The notes under the pieces are model-generated. The model saw only the letters and a list, made by a program, of their open reading frames with translations. It was not told the DNA's origin and searched no databases. A stretch of DNA of 12,602 nucleotides from Pigoraptor vietnamica (taxonomy: Eukaryota > Opisthokonta > Filasterea): assembly GCA_943704525.1 (NCBI GenBank), contig CALSCQ010002292.1, positions 1-12,602 on the forward strand, read 5' to 3'. The number at the start of each line of letters is the position of its first letter. Position 1 is the stretch's first letter. Shown one piece after another: positions 1-7,912 of the stretch. Both the position numbers and the translations under genes were made by a program.

Positions 1-86
1 CCCCCCCTCCTCCTCCAGAGCACCAACAATACACACACCCACACACACACACACTCAAACAACCACTTTCACGCACGCACACGCAC

Positions 87-191
87 CTCCGTGAGAGTGA
101 CCGGGTCGGAGCCCTCAACGGCCACGCTCGGGTTGAAGTTGACGGAGCGTGCGTCGGTGAGCGCCTCCACGCTCCTTTCAGGCTCCGCCAT
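87..191 (-). CDS. First coding exon of an unrecognised gene, truncated at left edge
   Basis: I do not recognise the product. Reading the minus strand, an ATG at 191-189 opens 35 codons (MAEPERSVEALTDARSV..., ending ...PVTLTE). A donor-like GTGCGTGTG follows at 86-78 in phase 0. The donor matches those of the confirmed genes in this window, and the codons are GC-rich like theirs. No other in-frame ATG was seen upstream within the open frame. The rest of the gene would lie beyond base 1. A possible acceptor near bases 1-20 (CTCTGGAG on the minus strand) cannot be judged. It is divergent from the ABCG gene, with 513 bp between start codons. The call rests on one exon and could be wrong. Confidence 0.4.
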
Positions 192-330
192 TCGCAACGC
201 AACACAGCGATCGCAAGTAGAAGAGAGACAGCAAGAGTGTCTCTGTTGGACGACGAGCGTTGAAGACGGGCGGTCGCATGGACACACTCGTGCACACAGG
301 GCGTGTGGACGGACTCACACAAGCACGCAT

Positions 331-331
<1 letters not shown>

Positions 332-365
<34 letters not shown>
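332..365. repeat. (CA)17 microsatellite
   Basis: A perfect 17-copy CA tract on the plus strand in the divergent promoter region. Its complement (TG) matches the TG-rich starts of ABCG introns 1 and 2. Confidence 0.95.
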
Positions 366-367
<2 letters not shown>

Positions 368-569
368 CACCACACGCACACGCGCGCGCACCCGAAGCCA
401 CGAAAAAATTCGGCCGGTTGTCCGCGTGCTAATAAATCAATCTCCCATACAAATTTCATAGTGAGCGCCGATGCGAATAACGGCCACTGTGGAACCGCAC
501 CCCCACAGCCCACGATAAACAATGGGTTGTTCTCCCGTGTCACACGCTACGGACACGCGCTCTCTCGCT

Positions 570-608
570 CACACACACACACACGCACACGCGCGCGCAC
601 ACACACGC
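570..608. repeat. Alternating purine-pyrimidine tract (CA/CG), Z-DNA prone
   Basis: Thirty-nine bases alternate strictly between pyrimidine and purine, with a central block of CG steps flanked by CA steps. It lies about 100 bases upstream of the ABCG start codon. Such tracts are known to favour left-handed DNA under supercoiling; whether this one does is inference. Confidence 0.85.
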
Positions 609-704
609 TCTCGACCCTCTTTCAAGCGGCCCTTTTGTCCCATCCTTATCCGAGATTCTCCTTTGTTGCACGTGCGTTGTCAATAGGCGCGCGGGCGAAG
701 AAAA

Positions 705-3700
705 ATGGAGGAGGTCGAGCTCAAGCCGCCGATCGCTAGCGAGCGCAAGCTCTCGTACCAGCAGGCTGTCGCGAACCAGCCCGAGGCGGCGCTTCCCGCC
801 GCCCACTCTGCTGCCGCTGGGCACGGGGGCCATGGGGCTGCGCGTGGAAGCATGGACGCTCAGAGCGACAAGGACCTTCCCGTGACGATTTCGTTCTCTG
901 ACCTCGACTACTGCGTCGAACAGCCCGTGCGCGAGCTCACCTTTGTGGAGAAGATCCAGGGCTTCTCGCTCAAGGGGTTTCCGAAGCCGGAGGTCGTTGA
1001 CAAGTACCTGCTGCGCGGCGTCACTGGCACGATTAAGGTGTGTGAGTGTGTGTGTGTGTGTTTGTGTGTATGTATGTGTGTGTTGTGTGTGTGTGCGAGC
1101 CAGGGTATTATGCGTGTGTGTGTCTGTAAGTGTGTGTGTGCGAGCCATTATGCGTGCACGTGCGTGTGCTGTGTGAGAGTGTGAGAGTGTGCGTGGCGGG
1201 TTTGCGCGTATGTTGCATTCCACTCGTCCACACCCTAACCTCCACCCCGCGCGCACTCGCAGCCCGGCACCATGACGGCCCTCATGGGTCCCAGCGGCGC
1301 CGGCAAGAGCACACTCCTTGACGTCATTGCTGGGCGCAAGACGGCGGGCACCATCACGGGCGACCTCGTGTTCAATGGGCAGCCCTTCACCAAGGAAATG
1401 AAGCGCATTCTCGGCTACGTCGAGCAGGTGCGTGTGCACTGTGTGTGTGTGTGTGTGTGCGTGTATGTTTGTGTGTGTGTGTGTGTGCGCGCGTGTGCGA
1501 TTGCGCGTGGACATGCGTGCGTGCGCGTTTGGTGTGGGAGGAGCCGTGTGTCACCGCGGACCGCTCTTGTTGTTTCTGCCGCGTTCGTCAAAGGCCTGTG
1601 CCCACTCGTCGTGTCCTGACCAATGTCTGTCAATATATCGCAGACGGACACGCTGCTCGGCACGCTCACCGTGAGGGAACTCCTCATGTTCACGGCCGAG
1701 CTCAAGCTGCCCGCGGCGATGTCCGAGAGCTCCAAGGCGAAGCGAGTGCGTGGTCCTGCAGCCTCTCTTGTGTGCCAGCATGCACCGCGCTGCCCTCTTC
1801 ACTTTCCATTGCAAATTGCACTCGCGCACTCCGCCCTCGCTCGTTTCAGCGTCGTTCCCGTGTTGTCGTGCCGTGCCCGCATTTCCCTCCTCGTTCGTCC
1901 CTCGCAATCGCCGCACTGTCACGCCCTCGGCACACACTCACGCCGTCCCACGCACGCACGCACAGGTCCAGGAGGTCATTGACGAACTCGGGCTCGGAAA
2001 GTGCGCCGATTCCATCATTGGGTCGGCGTCGGTGCGCGGCATTTCGGGAGGGCAGGCGAAGCGCGTCAACATCGGTGTCGAGCTCATCACCAACCCACGT
2101 GCGTGCTTTTCTCCTCTCTTCGCGCCCACTTTTTGCCTGCTGCCGCTCTTCATGTGCCGATGTCACCTGCTCCGTGCGACTCCCATCTCCATGCTTCTCT
2201 CAAACTTGTGTCACTTGATTAATTTTCGATGCCTTCTTCTCGTCTGCTGGCCCCGCTCACGTGACTCTTTCCGTCTATTGTTTCCAGGCGTCCTCTTCCT
2301 CGACGAGCCCACGACCGGCCTCGACGCCGTGAGTGCACCCGTCTCCCTGTGTGCGCTTTTGTGTGGAGTCGTGCTATCCCTGCGGGTGTCTCGCTGTCTT
2401 CCGACACTTTGCCTCGCCTTTCTTCGTAGGCGACGTCGTTTGAGGTCATGTCCGTCGTGCGCGACATTGCGAACCGCGGCCGTTCGGTCATCTGCACCAT
2501 TCACCAGCCGTCGACGGATGTCTTCCTCCTCTTCAACCGGTGGGGCCCCAGTGGCATCCGCGACAGATGCCCCCCCCCGGGACCCTTTTCTGCCCTATAT
2601 CCCAACGCATTCGACCCAAGTACACTTTTCTAGCGATTCGTTTCCCTGTCTCGCTTTGGTTTCTGACGGATCGCCTTTATCTGCCCTGCGCAGCCTGCTC
2701 TTGCTCGTGGCCGGCGAGGTCGTCTATCTCGGCGAGGTCAAGGAGGCCGTGAAGTACTTTGTGAACCTCGGCTTTGTCTGCCCCGAGGGCATGAACCCCG
2801 CAGAGTTCCTCAGTGAGTGCGCACGCATCCCACCTGTTATCTCCCCCGCCTTCGCCCCACCGCGCAAGCACAGGCGCTAAGCACGCTGTTACCTCCGCGC
2901 GCAGTCCAGGTGACCGGCGACGCGAGCCACACGGTCGCCGGCAAGAAGGCGATCGAGGGACCCGAAGTGCCCAAGGGCTATTTTGCCGCCGAGTACCGCA
3001 AGAGCAACCTCGCCCAGGCGCGCCTTCAGTCGGCGACGGACTCGAAGGCGTCGGCTGCTGAGGCCGCGCGCGTCAACAACGAGCCCGTGCAGTTCCAGAA
3101 CTCGGCGTACCACAACTTTCGCGTCCTCACGCGCCGGTTCTTCATGCAGGTGCGGTTACGCGCGTGTGCGTGCCTGCCCGTGTCGTCGTCAGTGTGCGCA
3201 TCCGATATCGGGATCAGTTTAATCACAGACGTCTTGCCTGCAATCGAGAGACCCAGTGACATGCACTAACTCGTACGCGTTCGTCGTCCTTGTTTCTGTT
3301 CCCGCGAGCAGAAGCGGCGTGACGTCCCGTACTTTATGGCGCGCTTCATGAAGGTCATCTTCATGGACTTTGTGCTCGGCTCGCTCTTCAACGACCAGGG
3401 CCACTCGCAGTCGGCCGTGTACAACATCGTCTCGATCCTCATGTTCACCACGATGACCTTCGGGTTCGGCGCCGTCGGTCTCGTCGGCACCTGTGGGTAC
3501 TCTGTCGCGTGTGCCCTCTGTGTGTGTGTGGCCTGCGGGGCTCGCTTTTGCGTGTCCTCTCGCCGTGCGTGTGTCCTCGCCTGTGCTCATGTCAGCACTC
3601 ACACTACGTTTTTTTCTCTCTGTCGCAGTCGTTGAGCAGCGCCCGTTCTTCACGCGAGAGCGCAATGCGTCCACCTACCAGGGTAAGCGGTGGCAGCAGT

Positions 3701-4584
3701 CGATGTCTTTTCGCTTTAAGTTATACTGCAAGCAGAGAGTGACCCACCATCCGTGCCCTCAGTGTCGTCGTGGTACATCGCGAACATCCTCACGGACATC
3801 CCGTACAACATTGGCCAAGTGTTCCTCTGGGCGGTGGTCATCTACTTTGCCGTCGGACTTCGCTCGGGCGCGAGTGCCTTCTTCCTCTTCTGCCTCACGC
3901 TCTACGTCATTCAGGACGTGGGCCTCGGCATTGCCCAGGTAGGCGGTGTGCGCGCGCGTGCGTGCTGTGGGGAAAAAATTCTTCCACTCACACCCTGGCG
4001 CTTTCTTTATCGCAGACGTTTGCGTGCCTTGCGGACGACTACGAGGCCGCCATGGTCATGTGCTTCCCCATTGTGCTGCTGTCGTTCGTGTTCAGCGGGT
4101 TTTACGTCCAGAAGCCCCTCATTCCGGACTACTTCATCTGGGCCTACTACATCAGTGGGTGACTGACTCCCAAGACGTCGCCACGTTGCCGTCTCTGCTC
4201 TGTTGTGGCTCACCGTGTTTCTTCCATTGTCGAACCGCAGGCTTCCTCGCGTACGGACTCAACGCACTGGCCATCAACCAGTTCTCCGGGCCCTCTGTCT
4301 TTACGCACACGGTCAACTGCGAGCTGTGTTACGTCGCCACGGGCAGCACCTGCCCCTACGGCTACGATCTCATGACGATCGAGCTCACGCCCTACTGCTG
4401 CAAGGCCGCCCAGTCGCTGCCGACGACGTGGTACAACAGCGACCTGCTCGCGTCGTGGGGCTTTGGGCCGAACTCGGCGTCGGACTCCTTCTGGATCAAT
4501 TTTTTGGCCCTTATGATTATGTGGGGTTTCCTGAAGATAACGGCGTATCTTGCGCTGCGCTTCAAGCGCCACGGCAAGCGATAG
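705..4584 (+). CDS. ABCG-type (white/brown family) half ABC transporter, 13 exons, 713 aa
   Basis: Exons: 705-1037, 1263-1427, 1644-1745, 1966-2098, 2288-2328, 2430-2539, 2694-2812, 2905-3149, 3312-3492, 3629-3682, 3763-3938, 4016-4154 and 4241-4584. They sum to 2142 bases, and all 12 introns are GT-AG. An in-frame TAG at 684-686 supports the start. The N-terminal nucleotide-binding domain has Walker [10 protein letters not shown] (120-128), signature ISGGQAKRV (226-234), Walker B VLFLDEP (246-252) and H-loop His283 (IHQPS). The C-terminal half has about six hydrophobic segments (424-444, 452-476, 500-526, 531-556, 566-585, 683-705), with the loop [12 protein letters not shown] after the second. 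A Cys-rich loop (C626, C629, C637, C652, C653) precedes the last segment. ABC-before-membrane order and length are typical of ABCG half transporters, which dimerise to export lipids, sterols or xenobiotics using ATP. Substrate is unknown. Confidence 0.95.
1038..1262 (+). repeat. ABCG intron 1, TG-rich from the splice donor onward
   Basis: The intron opens GTGTGTGAG. It stays dominated by TG/TGTA/TGCG steps for about 150 bases before a C-rich stretch with a CTAAC branch-point-like motif (about 1236-1240) and the CAG acceptor at 1260-1262. Confidence 0.9.
1428..1643 (+). repeat. ABCG intron 2, TG-rich from the splice donor onward
   Basis: The intron begins GTGCGTGTG and continues as interrupted (TG)n to about base 1500, then normal sequence to the CAG acceptor at 1641-1643. 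This is the same architecture as intron 1, with the repeat adjacent to the donor rather than the acceptor. Confidence 0.9.
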
Positions 4585-5120
4585 GCGCGCGAATATTTTT
4601 GACTCTATCTGTCACTAAACGGCGATTTTTGGAGTGTTGTACGTGTTATTTTTTGCGTTGGCCGACTCGTTCTGGGTCAACCGTTTTTGGCCCCATACTG
4701 ATGTTTGTCAGACAGCGAACCTCCCGCTGCGACGGCAAACTGAGCGCGAAAATTGACCAGCACATGTAAATGGGTCACTACAGTGTGTCGACGAATGACT
4801 GATTAATACCCTCGCAGTCGGTGCCACGGCACACTGACGCGAATTTCAGTTTTTTGCCTGCAGTAAGATGTTATTTATGCAACCGTTGTTGCCAGTGGCT
4901 TTAGGCTTCGGAATCCTCTTTGTGTTTGCCGGGCGCCATTATGCACAAACGTGGGTGCTATATATATATGTGACGACATCAGCAGCATGTTTAGACACTG
5001 AATGCGGCACGAGGCACCGCCTATGCCCATTTTGGGCTTTTAGGGGCGTGACCCATTCACCGGGACAGGGACCCGACACACGCGCCGACTGCGCGAGTCA
5101 CCTTATCCGGGACACACAAT

Positions 5121-5151
5121 GGGGAGATTTTTCACTGAAAAACAACTCCCC
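5121..5151. repeat. Short inverted repeat / potential hairpin
   Basis: GGGGAG (5121-5126) can pair with CTCCCC (5146-5151). Inside it, TTTTTCA (5128-5134) pairs with TGAAAAA (5136-5142) around a single C. The two stems are separated by a small asymmetric bulge. It lies 540 bases upstream of the HMG-box start. Its role is unknown. Confidence 0.7.
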
Positions 5152-5240
5152 TGGGTGCGGCGGATTCAAATTTGGGCGCAAATTGTCACCGCGGATACAA
5201 TCCGTCCGATATTTAATTTTACACGCAAAAACACGCAAAA

Positions 5241-5254
5241 ATAACGCGCGTTAT
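5241..5254. promoter_or_regulatory. 14-bp perfect palindrome ATAACGCGCGTTAT
   Basis: A perfect palindrome with a CGCGCG core in an otherwise AT-rich local stretch, directly after two CACGCAAAAA-like direct repeats. It could be a dimeric transcription-factor site for the HMG-box gene; nothing further supports this. Confidence 0.4.
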
Positions 5255-5304
5255 CCTTGAAAATGGCCCGCACTTCAATCACGTAATAATTTATTTCGCA
5301 GTTA

Positions 5305-5312
5305 TTTCGCGC
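5305..5312 (+). promoter_or_regulatory. E2F-like site TTTCGCGC
   Basis: The octamer fits the E2F/DP consensus TTTSSCGC. It is the second half of a direct repeat (TTATTTCGC at 5291-5299 and 5302-5310), about 380 bases upstream of the HMG-box start codon. An eight-base match is weak evidence alone. Confidence 0.3.
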
Positions 5313-5691
5313 AAAGAATACATTTTTTGCAATTGACCGCAGAGCATTTGTCGTCCCCCAGGGAATTGAATTGACGTTGACGTAGAATGAATGCCGCACC
5401 GACCCAGTCCAAAAGAGAGAGAGAGAGGAGAAAAAGGGGACGACTGCGCGCGTAACGTACCGATCTCCACCGAGACGAGGTCTCGCTCACTCGCGAGAGC
5501 GCCATGCCGGTGGGCGACCCAACAGGCACGCGGCGCCAACTCGGTCGAAAGCGAACGCGCAGGTCAATTTCTTGCGCTCCACAACCCCACACAACCAAGT
5601 GGAGTACGAACAATCCATCCGAGAGACGAGACCAATCGAACCACGAACTCATTGCGACAACACTTGCGTTTAACGAAGCGGGCGTTGGGCC

Positions 5692-7494
5692 ATGTCGAGC
5701 CCGAGCGGCCCCCGAGTCGGGGGAACTCAAAAGAGACTATACCAGCAGAGCGAGACCCAATACCCCGCGCCGACGGACACAGGCCAAAGCGCTCGGCCCC
5801 TGCCGACCAAGCAGGCGGTACTCTTCCCGAAAGGGTTCGTACCGCTGGCTATGCTCATGCCCGCCGGCGCCGGCGCCCCATTGTCGCTGCCGCAGCTTCC
5901 TTCCATCGCTGCGGCGCTGGGTGCCGAAGCCAGGGGCATGCGAATCAAGCGGCCGCTCAACGCGTTCGTCCTATGGTCCATCGAAGCTCGCGGCAGGCTT
6001 TTGCAAGAGATGCCTCACCGACGCAACGCAGACATAAGCCGCGAGCTCGGACGGCAGTGGAAAGCGATGTCTGCGGAGGAGCGCAGGCCGTACACGCAGC
6101 GCGCGCAGCAGCTCCGAAACGTCTTCCGAATCGAACACCCCGGGCACAAGTTCGTCCGGCCGAAGCCCATGTTCCCGAGGGAGTTGCGGGCCCGCGCCCG
6201 CAGTACCACGACGAAGAAGGCGTCGGCGCGGCTCGACGGTCGTTTCCGCAGTCAACCACCGTTGCCGGCGGACAACGGAGACGCGGGTGACTGCGCCATT
6301 GTCCCCGAAGCCTGCGACCTATCGCCGGGCGAGTGGAGTTTGTCGTCGGATTCATTTGATGACGCCGAGCTGCATGCGGCTGCGGTGGCCACCCGCGCGC
6401 TCAGTGAGGACGCGCTGGACCCGTTTGCGGATCCCACCCTCACATTTGCCGCCGACGAAGCCACACCCGGCTCGGTCACGACGTTCGACTACGACGAAGC
6501 TACACCCGCCTCGGTCTATACCATACCGGCGTTCGAGTGCGACGAAATGGCGTGGCTGCAGAGCGACGAGTCGCTACCAAACACGGACGTTGCGACGGAC
6601 CCACACGACGATGTGCCGAACGAGAGCGACCCGATGTGTAAGCGTCAGCCATGCCCTAGCACACACAACATGCTCGTGCCCTGTCACACAACTACTCTTC
6701 CCCACTTCCTTCGCCTCACTCATTAGAGCAGACGGCATGCACGCGCCTGTCGTACCTAGCACGTCCATCCTCCCCCCCACCCCCACCCCCTTCCCTTCTG
6801 CGTCTAACCGTGTACCTTGTTGTCCAAAACGACAATTGACTCACCCGGTCGTCATATCGCAGTGGCAGTGTTTGAAACGTTCGAGCTGTACTGCGCCAGC
6901 GTAAGCGCGAACGACAGGTCAGGCCACGGCGCCGGTAACAGTGGTGGTGCCGACCGTGGCGACGAGGACAACGACAGCAGCCTATGCGACACGTCCTGCT
7001 CAGCAGACGCGAGCGCTAACGGTGTCGACATGCTGTTCGCGTCCCTTCCGCTAACAGCGAGCACCGCGACCGACGGCGCCGACTGCGCGCAATTATATGT
7101 GCCCGAAACGCCAACGTACGTCGCCTCAAGCACGCCAACGTACGTCGACTCAAGCACGGCAACGTACGTCGACTTAAGCACGCCAACGTACGTCGACTCA
7201 AGCACGCCAACGTACGTCGACTCAAGCACGCCAACGTACGTCGACTCAAGCACGCCAACGTACGTCGACTCAAGCACGCCAACATACGTCGACTCAAGCA
7301 CGCCAACGTACGTCGACTCAAACACGCCAACGTACGTCGACTCAAGCACGCCAACATACGTCGGGTCGAAATTGTGGGCCGAAATCGAGGTTATTACCAG
7401 CGCCAGCAGCACCGACGCGCAGCTCGAGTGGGAGGCTTCAGTGTTTGCGGAGCCGTCGCACTTCCAACCGGTCGAGGTCTCGGACATCTTTTGA
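5692..7494 (+). CDS. SOX/MATA-like HMG-box transcription factor with C-terminal 8-residue repeats, 525 aa
   Basis: Exons 5692-6637 and 6863-7494 join in phase 1 across a 225-base GT-AG intron. An in-frame TAA at 5671-5673 supports the start. A single HMG box spans residues about 84-156. It opens with IKRPLNAFVLWS (85-96), close to the SOX hallmark RPMNAFMVW, and ends with LRNVFRIEHPGHKF, as in SOX and fungal mating-type boxes. Such boxes bind and bend specific DNA in the nucleus. A basic stretch (about 157-186) follows and could add nuclear localisation. Residues about 190-345 are acidic and carry two D/E-A-T-P-x-S-V motifs, suggesting an activation region. Residues 398-485 are eleven copies of TPTYVDSS-like repeats, followed by an acidic tail ending SDIF. 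DNA target and partners are unknown. TCF/LEF is less likely because the C-terminal part of the box is SOX-like. Confidence 0.88.
6638..6862 (+). other. Intron of the HMG-box gene, with C-runs and a tandem acceptor
   Basis: The donor is GTAAGC at 6638. The intron holds runs of 7, 5, 5 and 3 C at 6772-6795. The acceptor region reads GCAGTGGCAG, giving two possible AGs (ending 6862 or 6868) that differ by six bases and keep frame. Use of the second would drop two residues (Ala-Val). Confidence 0.8.
7108..7371 (+). repeat. 24-bp tandem repeat, 11 copies, coding for TPTYVDSS-like octapeptides
   Basis: Eleven exact-length 24-bp units start at 7108 and every 24 bases to 7348, all in frame inside the HMG-box gene. 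Central copies are nearly identical even at silent positions. Variants are copy 1 (VASS), copy 3 (TATYVDLS), copy 9 (VDSN) and copy 11 (VGSK), plus ACG to ACA changes in copies 8 and 11. Most units contain ACGTACGT and GTCGAC palindromes. The near-identity suggests recent expansion or homogenisation. Confidence 0.97.
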
Positions 7495-7638
7495 CTTGTG
7501 TTACCGTGTGCGCGGCCGAGGGGTCTACGCACATATTTGACAACGCACGACACGAGCGCGCGTTACAGGCACAGCGTTGCGTACCAATGTATCTAACACA
7601 TAACGCAGTTACACATCACAACACTATCCCCCACCCCA

Positions 7639-7641
<3 letters not shown>

Positions 7642-7677
<36 letters not shown>
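7642..7677. repeat. (CT)18 microsatellite
   Basis: A perfect 36-base CT tract on the plus strand, 236 bases before the COMMD6-like start codon. It is complementary to the (GA) tract 180 bases downstream. Confidence 0.95.
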
Positions 7678-7680
<3 letters not shown>

Positions 7681-7853
7681 CTATAACAGCACACACACTC
7701 TTGCCTAATAGATCATTAATCACCACACTCACTTTCATTCGATTTTCTTCCTCATCTACCACTCAAGTGTGCAATTTGCGTCACATGTGCGTCATTTGCC
7801 CCGTTGCATCAAATTGTTTTCAAGATTAGCCCAGACGAGCGAGAGAAAAACGC

Positions 7854-7857
<4 letters not shown>

Positions 7858-7904
<47 letters not shown>
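7858..7904. repeat. (GA)23 microsatellite just before a start codon
   Basis: A perfect 47-base GA tract on the plus strand ends eight bases before the COMMD6-like ATG at 7913, so it is probably in the 5' leader. Confidence 0.95.
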
Positions 7905-7907
<3 letters not shown>

Positions 7908-7912
7908 GGAGA

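Larger units (their letters stand above)
192..704. promoter_or_regulatory. Divergent intergenic region between the left-edge gene and the ABCG gene
   Basis: These 513 bases hold no supportable gene. They contain a perfect (CA)17 tract at 332-365, a second alternating stretch of CA/CG at about 373-389, and a third at 570-608. A CACGTG box lies at 669-674, about 30 bases before the ABCG start codon. No clear TATA element was seen. It presumably carries promoters for both flanking genes; that is inference from layout. Confidence 0.6.
4585..5691. other. Intergenic region between ABCG and HMG-box genes
   Basis: About 1.1 kb without a supportable gene, less GC-rich than its surroundings. It should hold the ABCG 3' end and the HMG-box promoter and 5' leader. 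No AATAAA polyadenylation signal was seen just after the ABCG stop. Visible elements are an alternating TA tract (4959-4969), a hairpin (5121-5151), a 14-bp palindrome (5241-5254), an E2F-like TTTCGCGC (5305-5312) and a short (GA) run near 5416-5427. Open frames here (for example 4868-5260 plus) show no domain or splice logic. Confidence 0.6.
7495..7912. other. Intergenic region between HMG-box and COMMD6-like genes
   Basis: These 418 bases contain no supportable gene. They hold the HMG-box 3' end and presumably the COMMD6-like promoter and leader. The dominant features are a (CT)18 tract and a (GA)23 tract listed separately. The reading frame is open upstream of the COMMD6 start through the GA tract, but no in-frame ATG precedes 7913 there. 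Confidence 0.6.

Noticed and set aside
332-365. The CA/TG tracts as telomeric or centromeric repeat
   Set aside because: They are short dinucleotide microsatellites scattered among intact genes and lack a telomere-type unit.
540-1514. A 324-codon open frame on the minus strand, rich in Thr-His repeats
   Set aside because: It lies antisense to ABCG exons 1-2 and their introns. Its Thr-His stretches are translated CA microsatellite, and the plus strand here encodes Walker A in correctly spliced exons.
1750-2880. A 376-codon plus-strand open frame
   Set aside because: It reads through ABCG introns 3-7. Only short segments matching the real exons (for example [13 protein letters not shown]) are ABC-like, and the rest is low-complexity intron translation.
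5160-5180. A GGATTCAAAT sequence resembling a tRNA gene internal promoter (B box)
   Set aside because: It lacks the invariant GTTCGA core. No cloverleaf arms, A box or terminator T-run fit around it.
4868-5260. A 130-codon open frame with a hydrophobic start (MLFMQPLLPVALGFG)
   Set aside because: After one hydrophobic stretch it has no recognisable domain and its composition is unlike the neighbouring genes. A small membrane protein cannot be excluded but is not supported.
5391-6290. A 299-codon plus-strand open frame overlapping the HMG-box gene
   Set aside because: It is a shadow frame, Arg/Pro/Ala-rich from GC-rich DNA. The overlapping frame from 5692 encodes a clear HMG box.
7108-7371. 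A regularly spaced repeat resembling a CRISPR array
   Set aside because: The units are contiguous with no unique spacers, are in frame within a eukaryotic coding exon, and encode a protein repeat.
6852-7553. A 233-codon minus-strand open frame with STYVGVLE repeats
   Set aside because: It is the antisense image of the 24-bp repeat. A repeat whose length is a multiple of three stays open in any frame that has no stop in one unit.
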